This document shows, one piece after another, positions 9,268-18,144 of a stretch of DNA of 64,000 nucleotides. Below the pieces are notes generated by a model that was given only the letters and a program-made list of their open reading frames with translations, was not told the DNA's origin and did no database searches. This DNA is from Couchioplanes azureus. GTDB taxonomy: Bacteria > Actinomycetota > Actinomycetes > Mycobacteriales > Micromonosporaceae. The stretch covers positions 1-64,000 of the forward strand of contig NZ_BMQY01000002.1 of the NCBI RefSeq assembly GCF_014648355.1, in the 5' to 3' direction. Position 1 is the stretch's first letter; every line of letters begins with the position of its first letter. A program made the translations under genes and the position numbers.

Positions 9268-11235
9268 CTACCGCACCGACTGCTGGTCCTCGCCGGGCGA
9301 GCCGACGGTCAGCGGGCTGCGCACCACATGACCGGTGGAGTCGCTCCAGGTGACCGCGCCGTGCGCGAAGCCGGCACCCGGCGCCGTGCTGCGATCGATC
9401 CGCACGGTGAACGTGGCCGACGCACCGGGGCGCAGCGTGAGCCGGTCCGGGGCCACCGTCACGGACGTGCCGGCGGGGGCCTGCACCGCGGCGGTGTACA
9501 CGCTCTCGTCGCCCGAGACGTTGGTGACCGTGCGGGTCACCGTACGGGACCGGCCGAGGCTGCCGACCGCGATCGACGGGTAGTTGAGGTCGCTCGGTTC
9601 GATGCGCTCCCCGGGCGCGCACGCCCCGGCCGTACGGCCGGCGGCGAGCTTGTCGAACTCGGCGCCGTGGCCGATGGCGCACACGTACCGCAACCACTCG
9701 GTGGGAGTGGAGTCGAAGACCAGGCCGGGGTTCACCGCCTGGTCGACGCGGGGCACGCCGGCGCCGAAGTGCAGGGCGTCGGCCGGGCCCCGGCCGCCGT
9801 GGGTGATCGGCAGGCCGGACGGGGCCGACTGGCGGGCGGTGCTCATCAGCGCCGACCGGACCGCGGCGGGCGACCACGCCGGGTGCTTCTGGCGTACCAG
9901 GGCGGCGAGCCCCGCGACGTGGGCGTTGGCCATCGACGTACCGCCGTACGCGAGCCACTTCTCGTCGTTGTACGCCGGCGGCGACCAGGCGCCGAGGATG
10001 TTGTCGCCCGGCGCGGCGAGGTCCGGCTTGGTGAGGTCGGCGCCGTTGATGGCGACCGGCCCGACGGAGGACCGCTCGTCGACCGCGGTGGTGCCCAGGT
10101 CGGTGGCGCTGGTGGTGGTCACCCACGGCATGGTGTTGCCCACCGAACCGGGCCTGCCGTCGTTGCCGGCCGCGGCGGCGACGAACACCCCGGCGGCCGC
10201 GGCGTTGAACATGGCCACGTCCTCGGCGGTCAGCTCGGTGCCGCCGCCGTTGCCGACCGAATAGTTGATCACGTCGACGCCGTCCAGCACGGCCTGCTCG
10301 ATGGCCGCGACGAGGTCGACCGTCTCGCCCATCGCGAACCAGTCCTGCCGGTGCCACACCGCCTTGTAGACGGCGATGCGGGCCGCCGGTGCCATGCCGC
10401 TGATCCGGCCCAGGCTCTCGCCCGCCGCGGTGGTGACCGCCACGTCGTGGTTCCCGGCGGCGACGGAGGCCACGTGCGACCCGTGACCGTTGCGGTCCCG
10501 CGCGGAGCGGTACTCCTGCGGCGGCAGGCCGCCCTCGAGCCCGGCGCTGAACGTCCGGGCGCCGATGATCTTGTTGCTGCACGCGACCGCGTCCGGGCCG
10601 GTCTGGCTGCGGCATCCGTCGCCGCGCCACTTCGCGTCGATCACCGCCTGGTCCGGCCGGGGCTCCGGCAGCGGGGCGAAGGTCTCGCTCTCCGGCCAGA
10701 TCCCGCTGTCGATCACGCCGATGATGGTGCCCTCGCCGGCCGACCCGGCACCGCCGAAGCGCTGCTTCCAGGCGCCGGCGTCACCGGTGAGCCCGAGGAC
10801 CTCCGGCGGCGTCGCGGCGGCCCGCCGCTGCCGGCTCTGCACCACCTGCACCACGCCCGGAGTGGCACGCAGCCGGGCGGACTCCCGGCCGGTGAGCCGG
10901 GCCGCGAAGCCGTTGTAGACCGTCTGGTACTCGGCCAGCATCCGGTCCTCGGCGAGCCCAGCCCGCCGCAGCACCTCCCGCTGCCGCTCGCGCAGCCGCT
11001 CCCGGTACGCCCGCGCGTCACGGCTCGCCACGTCGAGGCGGCCGCGGGCCGGCCGGGTGGCCGGGATCCCCGCGACGCCGCCGGAGTAGGTGGCCACGGG
11101 TGCACCGGACAGCTGGACCAGATAGGTGCGCGGGCCGTCCGGGGCCGCCTGCGCCGCGGCGGGCATGACGCCGACGGCGGCGAGCGCGGCCCCCAGCAGG
11201 CCGACGAGGGGCGGGACGAGCAGGCGGGTGAGCAC
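9268..11235 (-). CDS. Secreted subtilisin-like (S8) serine protease
   Basis: 655 residues. Sec signal peptide to about residue 31 (ends near AAAQAA), an inhibitor_I9-type propeptide (37-140, with YNGFAARLTG), then a peptidase S8 domain with the full triad: Asp176 in VIDSGIW, His251 in NGHGSHVA, Ser434 in GGTSMANAHVAG, plus oxyanion Asn358 in AAGNDG. The C-terminus (from ~550) is a fibronectin III-like domain with SDLNYPSIAV, as in plant-type and actinobacterial subtilases. Likely exported and self-processed. It converges on the cslA operon across a shared terminator. Substrate not predictable. Confidence 0.93.
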   Translation of the reverse strand: MLTRLLVPPLVGLLGAALAAVGVMPAAAQAAPDGPRTYLVQLSGAPVATYSGGVAGIPATRPARGRLDVASRDARAYRERLRERQREVLRRAGLAEDRMLAEYQTVYNGFAARLTGRESARLRATPGVVQVVQSRQRRAAATPPEVLGLTGDAGAWKQRFGGAGSAGEGTIIGVIDSGIWPESETFAPLPEPRPDQAVIDAKWRGDGCRSQTGPDAVACSNKIIGARTFSAGLEGGLPPQEYRSARDRNGHGSHVASVAAGNHDVAVTTAAGESLGRISGMAPAARIAVYKAVWHRQDWFAMGETVDLVAAIEQAVLDGVDVINYSVGNGGGTELTAEDVAMFNAAAAGVFVAAAAGNDGRPGSVGNTMPWVTTTSATDLGTTAVDERSSVGPVAINGADLTKPDLAAPGDNILGAWSPPAYNDEKWLAYGGTSMANAHVAGLAALVRQKHPAWSPAAVRSALMSTARQSAPSGLPITHGGRGPADALHFGAGVPRVDQAVNPGLVFDSTPTEWLRYVCAIGHGAEFDKLAAGRTAGACAPGERIEPSDLNYPSIAVGSLGRSRTVTRTVTNVSGDESVYTAAVQAPAGTSVTVAPDRLTLRPGASATFTVRIDRSTAPGAGFAHGAVTWSDSTGHVVRSPLTVGSPGEDQQSVR

Positions 11236-11365
11236 GTGGATCCTCCTAGTGACGTCGCAGCATGCCGCTGCGGCTTGTCACTGTGGCGGCGAGGCTTTCG
11301 GTGGCCTGTGGGTGTACGGGTGCGGAAGTTCTCAACTCCGGCAGGGGTCCGCCGATGGAGCCCAG

Positions 11366-12883
11366 GTGGATCAGCGACGTGCCGGCCGGCTGTGGTACGG
11401 GTGGCTGGCCGTCGGCTGCGCGCTGATCGCCGGGTACGCCGTCCTCCCGCAGGACCACTGGGTCAGCTGGGTCTACTACGACGGGTTCGTCGCGGTCGCC
11501 GTGGCCGCCGTGGTGCTGGGCGTGCGCCACAACCGTCCGGCGCGGGCCCGGTTGTGGTACCTGTTCGCGGCCGGTGAGGCCTGCTGGTTCGGCGGCGAGC
11601 TGATCTTCGCCTACTACTACCTCACCGGCGACGACCCGTACCCCTCCCCCGCCGACGCCCTCTTCGTCGCCGGCTACCCGCTGCTGATCGCCGCGATGTT
11701 CCTGCTGATCCGGGCCCGCCGGCACGGCCGGGACTGGGCCGGGCTGATCGACGCCGGCATCCTGACCACCGCGCTGGTGATGCTCGCCTGGACGTACGTG
11801 ATCGCGCCGCTCACCGCGGCCACCTCGATGGGCCTGGCCGAGCGCACCGTCGCGATGGCCTATCCCGCGGGTGACCTCATGCTGCTGGTGATGGCCACCC
11901 GCCTGTTCACCACGCGCGGCGCGCGCACCCCCAGCTACTGGGCGCTGTCCCTGGCACTGGTCCTGGTGACCGTCGGCGACTCGACCTTCACCAGCCTGGT
12001 CAGCCTCGACGAGAACTACCTGAACCTGCTCTCCGACGTCTTCTGGCTCGGCTCGTTCCTGGCCTGGTCCCTGGCGGCCCTGCACCCGTCGATGGTGGAG
12101 CTGTCCCGCATCCATCCGGAGCAGCGGACCCGGCTGTCCCGGACCCGGCTGATCTCGCTCACCGGCGCGGCGCTGCTGGCCCCGGCGATGCTCGCCTTCC
12201 ACGGCATCACCGCCGCCGACCACATCCCCTGGGTGGTGATCGCCGCCGGCTCCACCGTGATGTTCCTGCTGGTGCTCGTCCGCATGCACGGACTGGCGGC
12301 ACACGCCCAGCGACAGGCCGACCAGCTGAAGGCGCTGGCGCGCAGCGACGGGCTCACCGGCGTGGCCAACCGGCGGACCTGGGACGAGGCGGTGGCCCGG
12401 ATGCTGACCACCGCGGCGTCGACGGGATCGGCCGTCGTGGTGGCCCTGCTCGACGTGGACCACTTCAAGCGGTTCAACGACACGTACGGGCACCTGGCCG
12501 GCGACACCCTGCTCATCGACGCGACCGCCGCCTGGCAGACGGGGCTGCGGCCCGAGGACCTGCTGGCCCGCTACGGCGGCGAGGAGTTCGGCGTGCTGCT
12601 CCCCGGCGTCTCCCTTGCCGACGCGGTACGGCGCATCGACGCCCTGCGCGCCGTGACCCCGTTCGGGCAGACGTTCTCCGCCGGCGTGGCGAGCTGGGAC
12701 GGCCGGGAGGACCCCACCGCGCTCATGGCCCGCGCCGACCAGGCCCTGTACGCCGCCAAGCACGCCGGCCGCGATCGCGTGGTCGCCGCGGAGTCCCCGG
12801 AGCCCCACCCGGTCCCGCCGCAAACGCTCGCCGGGCTGCCGCCGCGCGGCGCCGGCGAGCGGATCCCTCTGCTGCCCCGCTGA
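11366..12883 (+). CDS. Membrane diguanylate cyclase (GGDEF)
   Basis: 505 residues from GTG 11366, chosen because GGAG lies 5 bases upstream and because longer reading would run back over the subtilase signal peptide. Residues ~1-315 hold about nine or ten hydrophobic helices of the same unnamed module as the protein at 460-2871. The C-terminal GGDEF domain starts at LARSDGLTGVANRR and has an intact GGEEF active site at 404-408, with DVDHFKRFND for metal and substrate. No RxxD inhibitory site is apparent just before GGEEF. It should make c-di-GMP in response to a membrane signal. The gene ends at a hairpin shared with the convergent kinase. Confidence 0.92.
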   Translation: MDQRRAGRLWYGWLAVGCALIAGYAVLPQDHWVSWVYYDGFVAVAVAAVVLGVRHNRPARARLWYLFAAGEACWFGGELIFAYYYLTGDDPYPSPADALFVAGYPLLIAAMFLLIRARRHGRDWAGLIDAGILTTALVMLAWTYVIAPLTAATSMGLAERTVAMAYPAGDLMLLVMATRLFTTRGARTPSYWALSLALVLVTVGDSTFTSLVSLDENYLNLLSDVFWLGSFLAWSLAALHPSMVELSRIHPEQRTRLSRTRLISLTGAALLAPAMLAFHGITAADHIPWVVIAAGSTVMFLLVLVRMHGLAAHAQRQADQLKALARSDGLTGVANRRTWDEAVARMLTTAASTGSAVVVALLDVDHFKRFNDTYGHLAGDTLLIDATAAWQTGLRPEDLLARYGGEEFGVLLPGVSLADAVRRIDALRAVTPFGQTFSAGVASWDGREDPTALMARADQALYAAKHAGRDRVVAAESPEPHPVPPQTLAGLPPRGAGERIPLLPR

Positions 12884-12884
12884 G

Positions 12885-12918
12885 CGGCGTCCCGACCGGC
12901 TCAGCGGCCGGGACGCCG
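12885..12918. terminator. Hairpin between convergent genes
   Basis: Perfect 10-bp stem (arms 12885-12894 and 12909-12918, loop 14 bases) in the 36-base gap between the GGDEF gene and the convergent histidine kinase gene. Confidence 0.65.
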
Positions 12919-12919
12919 G

Positions 12920-14554
12920 CTACGGCGGTGGTTTGACCGGGATGGTGATGTGGAAGGTGCAGCCGGGCCCGTCGTGATCGCTCAGGGTGATGGTGCCGTG
13001 GTGGCGTTCGATGATGGTACGGGTGATGACCAGCCCGAGGCCGGTGCCGGGGATGCGCCGCTCGACGGCGGTGGACGCGCGGTAGAACCGGCGGAACAGG
13101 TGGGGTCGTTCCGCCGCCGGGATGCCGATGCCGGTGTCCGCGACGCTCCAGGTGATCGTCGGCGACTGTCCGTCCGCCCCGGGGTCGGCGGCGGCGGTGA
13201 CCGTGATGGCACCGCCGTCGGGGGTGTACTTGACGGCGTTGGAGAGCAGATTGTCGGCCACCTGTTGCAGGCGGCTGCTGTCGGCGTAGAGGTCGAGCCG
13301 GTCGGGCACGTCGACGGTCACGGTGAGGTGCTTGGCGGCGGTGCGGGCGGCCAGGTTGGTCACGCTGGTGCGGATGATCTCGCTGAGGTCGGTCGGTGCG
13401 GGGTCGATGGACAGGTGCCCGGACTCCAGCCGGGCCAGGTCGAGCAGGTCGTCGGTCAGGACGGACAGGCGCCGTGCGTTGCGGGTGATGCTGTGCATGT
13501 ACTGCTGCCGGTCGGCGTCGAGCAGGCCCTCGAGCTCCTCCTCGAGCAGCGCGGCGGTGGCGGTGATCACCGACAGCGGGTTGCGGAGCTCGTGGGTCAC
13601 CAGGGCCAGGAACTCGTCCTTGGTGCGGGCGAGCTCGACGGTGAGCTCCTCGGCGCGGCGCCGTTCCCAGTACTGGCCGACCTGGGCGGCGATCCCGGCC
13701 AGCAGGGCGGTGAGGGCGTCCTCCGGGTCCTCGGTGTGGTCGCCGTAGACGCAGAGGGCGCCCTGGGCGTGGCCGCCGCTGCGGACGGGGACGCCGACGG
13801 CGACGTGCAGGCCGATGCGGGCGGCGGCGCGGCTGCGCAACGACGCGGTGTCCGTGGCCAGGTCGCGGATCCACAGCGACCGGCCGCCCTGGTGGACCCG
13901 CCCGGGCAGCCCGGTGCCGGGTTCGAGCTCGGTGAGGGCGAACTGGCCGAGCGCCCGGTCGTGGCTGCTGTGCCGCGCCGCGCAGTGCAGCACCTGGCGA
14001 TCCTGGTCGTAGAGCCACAGCTCGGCGACCGGCCAGCCCATCTTGAGGCTGAGCGCCTCGACGACCCGCTGGGCGGCGGCGCCGGTGGAGGTCGCCTCGG
14101 CCAGCCCGCGGGAGATGCCGGCCTCGACGGCGGCGAAGCGGCTGAGCCGGGCTGCGGTGGTGACGTCGTGGCAGAAGCCGTGGAAGATCCGTCCCGCCGG
14201 GGTGTCGGTGACGGTGAGGGTCATCTCGATCGGGAACTCGCGCCCGTCGGCGTGCAGGGCCTCCAGGCGCAGCCGCTGCCCGAGGACCCGGCCCGGCTCG
14301 CCGGCATTGAGCCGGTCCAGCCCCGCCCGGTGCGCGGCCCGGTACCGCTCGGGGATGATCAGTTCGGCGACGTCGCTGCCGCACGCGTCGGCACGACTGT
14401 GCCCGAAGGTGAGTTCCGCGGACGGGTTCCAGCCGACCACCCGCCCCGCGGCGTCCATGGCCACGTAGGCGTCCAGGGCGGCGGCGAGCACGGCCTGCGG
14501 CTCGTCCAGCACGCCGTGGTCGCAGCTGACCGGCGCCGGCTCCGGCTCGCTCAT
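12920..14554 (-). CDS. PAS-GAF sensor histidine kinase
   Basis: 544 residues, no membrane helix, so a cytoplasmic sensor. Domains: PAS at ~25-140 (GWNPSAELTFGHSR), GAF at ~145-300 (ELWLYDQDR, GVPVRSGGHAQGALCVY), HisKA with phospho-acceptor His321 in VTHELRNPL, and a HATPase_c domain with DNLLSNAVKYT (N box), VADTGIGIP (G1) and GTGLGLVI (G2). All kinase residues are present. No partner response regulator is adjacent; the single-domain regulator at 19271-19651 and the LuxR-type protein nearby are candidates only. ATG start at 14554 has a G-rich stretch upstream. Confidence 0.9.
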   Translation of the reverse strand: MSEPEPAPVSCDHGVLDEPQAVLAAALDAYVAMDAAGRVVGWNPSAELTFGHSRADACGSDVAELIIPERYRAAHRAGLDRLNAGEPGRVLGQRLRLEALHADGREFPIEMTLTVTDTPAGRIFHGFCHDVTTAARLSRFAAVEAGISRGLAEATSTGAAAQRVVEALSLKMGWPVAELWLYDQDRQVLHCAARHSSHDRALGQFALTELEPGTGLPGRVHQGGRSLWIRDLATDTASLRSRAAARIGLHVAVGVPVRSGGHAQGALCVYGDHTEDPEDALTALLAGIAAQVGQYWERRRAEELTVELARTKDEFLALVTHELRNPLSVITATAALLEEELEGLLDADRQQYMHSITRNARRLSVLTDDLLDLARLESGHLSIDPAPTDLSEIIRTSVTNLAARTAAKHLTVTVDVPDRLDLYADSSRLQQVADNLLSNAVKYTPDGGAITVTAAADPGADGQSPTITWSVADTGIGIPAAERPHLFRRFYRASTAVERRIPGTGLGLVITRTIIERHHGTITLSDHDGPGCTFHITIPVKPPP

Positions 14555-14756
14555 GACGCCCCCCGTGACTCGCCGCGCAGATGGGCCGGCCGCAGCTGCG
14601 GGCCGGTCGGGTTCCAGGGGAGAACGTCAGCCTAGCGGCATCGCCGGCGCCACAGAGGCGGAAACCGGCGCCCCGCGGCGCGGTCGGCGCTACCGCGCGG
14701 CAGCGAAGGTCCGGGCGTTCCACGACAGGATTCTCAGCTCCGCGCCGCGGTGACCG

Positions 14757-16349
14757 ATGGATCGCTCTGTGGGGGCTGACAGAACCGCCGGCGCCGCTGT
14801 CCGGACAGCGACCTTCCCGGAGACACCGGCGGGCGCGCTGAGTGCCACCTCGCTGGCGTACCTCGGTGTCGACCGGCTGGGCCTGGTCACGGACTGGAAC
14901 CCGGCCGCGGAACAAATGTTCGGCTGGACCCGCGCGGAGATCGTGGGACAGCCGGTCTCCGACACGATCGTGCCGCCGCGGATGCGGGCCGCGTTCCTGG
15001 TCGCCTTCACCCGTCATCTGGTGACCGGCGACACCAGCGGGCTGGGCCGGCGGCTGGAGCTGCCCGCCCGCCACCGCGACGGCCAGGAGCTGCTCATCGA
15101 GGTCACCATCGACCCCATGGCCAACGGCGCCGACGGGTTCTGCGCGTTCGCCCACGACAGCACCGGCCGGCGCGAGGCCGAGCAGGCGCTGTGGGAGAGC
15201 AACTCCCTGGTGCAGGCCATCCTCGACCACACCACCGCGGTGATCTCCGCCAAGGACCCCGACGGGAAGTACCTGTTCGTCAACCGCGAGTTCGAACGAC
15301 GCTTCCAGGTCGGCGCCGGCGAGCTGGTCGGGCGCACCCAGGCCGACATGCTTCCCGCCGCGCTCGCCGCGGTCTCCCAGGAGCGCGACGAGCAGGTGCT
15401 GCGCAGCGCGGCCGCCTCGACCACCCTGGAGGAGCTGCCCGCCGGGGACGAGCTGCAGCAGTACATCGTCACCCGGTTCCCCCTGCTCGACCCGACCGGG
15501 GTGCCCCGCGGGGTGTGCTCCATCGCGATCGACGACACCGAGCGCCGGCGCAGCGCCGAGGCGCTGCGCCGCAGCGAGGAACGCTTCGAGCGGATCGTCG
15601 GCAACATGCCCGGCATGGTGAGCCGGTTCGAGTTCGCCCCGAACGGGGCGATGAAGTTCAGCTACGTCTCCGACGGCTGCCGGGAGGTCTTCGGGGTGGA
15701 GCCGGAGGCGGTCCTCGCCGACGCCACCGTCATCACCAGCCTGTTCGGCCCCGAGGAGACCCGGTCGATCGTGGAGAGCATGCGCGCGTCGGCGATCAGC
15801 CTCGAACACTGGCGCTGGGAGGGACACGCGACCCTGCCCACCGGCGAGCGGCGCTACCTGCAGGGCACCTGCCGCCCGGAGCGGCTTCCCGACGGCACCC
15901 TGGTCTGGGACGGGCTCCTGCTCGACCGTACCCGGGAGAAGAAGGCCGAACGCGACTCCGCCCGCGCCCGCCGCGACCTCAACCAGCTCATCTCGTCGCT
16001 GCGCGGCTACGCCTTCACGGTGAAGGCCCAGCCCGACGGCAGCGTCCGCGGCGTCTACAGCAGCGCCGACGGCTCGGAGATCTTCGGCGGGCCGATGACG
16101 ACCCATGGCGACTTCCTCGCCTCCGCCATCGCGGCGCTGGTGCACCCCGAGGACCAGTCGAAGTACGCGGCCTTCTGGGCGACCACACGGGCCGGGCAGG
16201 CCGGCGACCTCACCTGCCGGATCATCGGCTACGACGGGGTCCAGCGGCTGGTCTTCATCCGGCTGCGCCCGCGGCCCGAGGACCCCACGACGCTCGACGG
16301 CGTCTGCTGCGACCTGACCCCGCCGCCCGCCGGCCCGGCGCCGTCATGA
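14757..16349 (+). CDS. Four-PAS sensory protein without its own output domain
   Basis: 530 residues. Three clear PAS domains (about 30-135, 150-270, 285-400), each preceded by an amphipathic linker ending in ERRRSAEALRRSEERFE-type sequence, and a fourth, more divergent PAS-like domain at ~410-525. There is no kinase, GGDEF or DNA-binding domain. The gene ends in ATGA overlap with the GGDEF-EAL gene at 16346, so the two are translated together and the PAS protein probably acts as a sensory partner in trans, which is an inference. The first PAS has the GWT-type motif (DWNPAAEQMFGWTR) common in redox or ligand sensing PAS; cofactor unknown. Confidence 0.88.
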   Translation: MDRSVGADRTAGAAVRTATFPETPAGALSATSLAYLGVDRLGLVTDWNPAAEQMFGWTRAEIVGQPVSDTIVPPRMRAAFLVAFTRHLVTGDTSGLGRRLELPARHRDGQELLIEVTIDPMANGADGFCAFAHDSTGRREAEQALWESNSLVQAILDHTTAVISAKDPDGKYLFVNREFERRFQVGAGELVGRTQADMLPAALAAVSQERDEQVLRSAAASTTLEELPAGDELQQYIVTRFPLLDPTGVPRGVCSIAIDDTERRRSAEALRRSEERFERIVGNMPGMVSRFEFAPNGAMKFSYVSDGCREVFGVEPEAVLADATVITSLFGPEETRSIVESMRASAISLEHWRWEGHATLPTGERRYLQGTCRPERLPDGTLVWDGLLLDRTREKKAERDSARARRDLNQLISSLRGYAFTVKAQPDGSVRGVYSSADGSEIFGGPMTTHGDFLASAIAALVHPEDQSKYAAFWATTRAGQAGDLTCRIIGYDGVQRLVFIRLRPRPEDPTTLDGVCCDLTPPPAGPAPS

Positions 16350-18091
16350 CCGGCACCGTGCCGCCCGCCGGACACCAGGAGCGCATGCCTCGCCAGGTCG
16401 GAGAGCTCGCCGTACCGGTGAAGCCGGTCGCCGCGAGCACACCCCTCGCCGAGGTCCAGGCGATGCTGCGCGGCAATCCGCTGCTGCCCGGAGCCGTCGT
16501 CCGCGCCGCCGACGGACAGCTGCGACTGCTGAGCCGGGCCCACGTGGAGCAGGCCGCCGTGCCCGGGCTCGACCGCGTGCCCACCATGGGTGACCTGCCG
16601 GCGGCCGAGACCCTGAAGCTGCGGGCCAGCACGGCGGTCGACGTCGCCGCGGAAGCGGCGCTGGCCCGGCCGCCCGCGACCCGCGACGACGCCATCCTGG
16701 TCACCTGGCCGCACGGGCGCTACGGCATCGCGCCGATGCTCGACCTCATCGCCGCCATGGCCCGCCGCTACGTCCGGCTCACCCGCACCGACGCCCTCAC
16801 CGGACTCGCCAACCGCCACGCCCTCACCACCCGCGGCGAGGAATGGCTGCGCGAGCACTCCTCCGGCGCCCTGCTGGTCATCGACCTCGACCGGTTCGCC
16901 GAGATCAACGACGCCCTCGGCTACCGGGGAGCCGACCAGATCCTGCGCCAGGTCGCCACCGCGCTGGACCAGGCGACCCGGCCCGACGACGTCGTGGCCC
17001 GCCTCGACGGCGACCAGTTCGCGGTCCTGCTCGCCGGCCGCCCCGACGGCGACGCCGAACCCGGCGCCGCGCCCGGTCCCGGCGGGTGGGCGGAGCGGCT
17101 CGCCCACCAGCTGACCCAGCGGGCCCGCGGCCCGTTCACCGTCAGCGGCATCCCGGTCAGCGTGGAGATGAGCATCGGCGTCGCCCACGCCGCCGACCCG
17201 GGCGACGACGTCGACACCCTGCTGCGCCGGGCCACCGTGGCCATGCAGGCCGCCAAGCGGTCCCGCACCGGCACCGAGACGTGGGATCCGCACACCGCCG
17301 CGGCCCGCGGCACCGACCTGCGACTGATGGCGGAACTTCGCACCGCCACCCAGCGGGGGCAGCTGCGCCTGCACTACCAACCCCTCGTCGACGCCGCCAG
17401 CGGCCGCCCGCACGGGGTCGAGGCCCTCGTCCGATGGGAACACCCCGACCACGGCATCCTGCCGCCCGGCGCATTCCTGCCCGACGCCGAGCGCTCCGAC
17501 ATCATCCTCGACATCACCGACTGGGTCCTCGCCGAGGCCATCGGCCAGGCCGCGATCTGGCGGGCGGCCGGGACGCCCGTGCCGGTCTCGGTCAACATCT
17601 CCGCCGCCTACCTCGCCCAGGACCGGGCCGTGGCGACCGTCGCCGCGCTGCTCGCGGTGCAGCGGGTGCCGGCCGACCTGCTCACCGTCGAAATCACCGA
17701 GAGCACGATGATGACCCGGCCGGAGCAGGTCGCGACCCGCCTGACCGCCCTGCGCGACCTCGGCGCACGGGTATCGGTCGACGACTTCGGCACCGGCTAC
17801 ACCTCCCTCGCGCTCCTGCCCGAGCTGCCCATCGACGAGCTGAAGATCGACCGGAGCTTCGTGTCCCGCATGGTCGGCTCCGCCCCGCACGCCGCTATCG
17901 TGCGTACCGTCACCGACCTGGCGAAGTCCCTCGGCGTGACCGTCGTGGCCGAGGGCATCGAGGACGAGCCGACCGCCGCCGCGCTGCGCGCCCTCGGCGT
18001 CGACCTCCTGCAGGGCTACCACTTCGCCCGCCCGCAGAGCCCCGAGCTGGTGCGGTTCGACCCGCCGCTGCCGGCCGCCGCATCGCGCTGA
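16346..18091 (+). CDS. Degenerate GGDEF plus EAL c-di-GMP phosphodiesterase
   Basis: 581 residues starting at the ATG that overlaps the stop of the PAS gene. Residues ~20-140 look like a divergent CBS-type pair (PLLPGAVVRAADGQLRLLSR). The GGDEF domain begins at LTRTDALTGLANRH but its signature is DGDQF (221-225), so cyclase activity is unlikely and GTP binding may be regulatory. The EAL domain is complete: EALVRW from 359, EITEST, DDFGTGYTSL, LKIDRSF, AEGIED and LQGYHFARP. Prediction: a c-di-GMP phosphodiesterase tuned by its inactive GGDEF domain and by the co-translated PAS protein. Confidence 0.9.
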   Translation: MTGTVPPAGHQERMPRQVGELAVPVKPVAASTPLAEVQAMLRGNPLLPGAVVRAADGQLRLLSRAHVEQAAVPGLDRVPTMGDLPAAETLKLRASTAVDVAAEAALARPPATRDDAILVTWPHGRYGIAPMLDLIAAMARRYVRLTRTDALTGLANRHALTTRGEEWLREHSSGALLVIDLDRFAEINDALGYRGADQILRQVATALDQATRPDDVVARLDGDQFAVLLAGRPDGDAEPGAAPGPGGWAERLAHQLTQRARGPFTVSGIPVSVEMSIGVAHAADPGDDVDTLLRRATVAMQAAKRSRTGTETWDPHTAAARGTDLRLMAELRTATQRGQLRLHYQPLVDAASGRPHGVEALVRWEHPDHGILPPGAFLPDAERSDIILDITDWVLAEAIGQAAIWRAAGTPVPVSVNISAAYLAQDRAVATVAALLAVQRVPADLLTVEITESTMMTRPEQVATRLTALRDLGARVSVDDFGTGYTSLALLPELPIDELKIDRSFVSRMVGSAPHAAIVRTVTDLAKSLGVTVVAEGIEDEPTAAALRALGVDLLQGYHFARPQSPELVRFDPPLPAAASR

Positions 18092-18113
18092 TACTTCGGC
18101 TCGCGCCGGCCGG

Positions 18114-18133
18114 CCTGCGGGCGGCGCCGCAGG
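18114..18133. terminator. Possible short hairpin terminator
   Basis: Seven-bp stem CCTGCGG/CCGCAGG with a 6-base loop between the convergent EAL and LuxR-type genes. Confidence 0.35.
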
Positions 18134-18144
18134 GAGCCGCCGGC

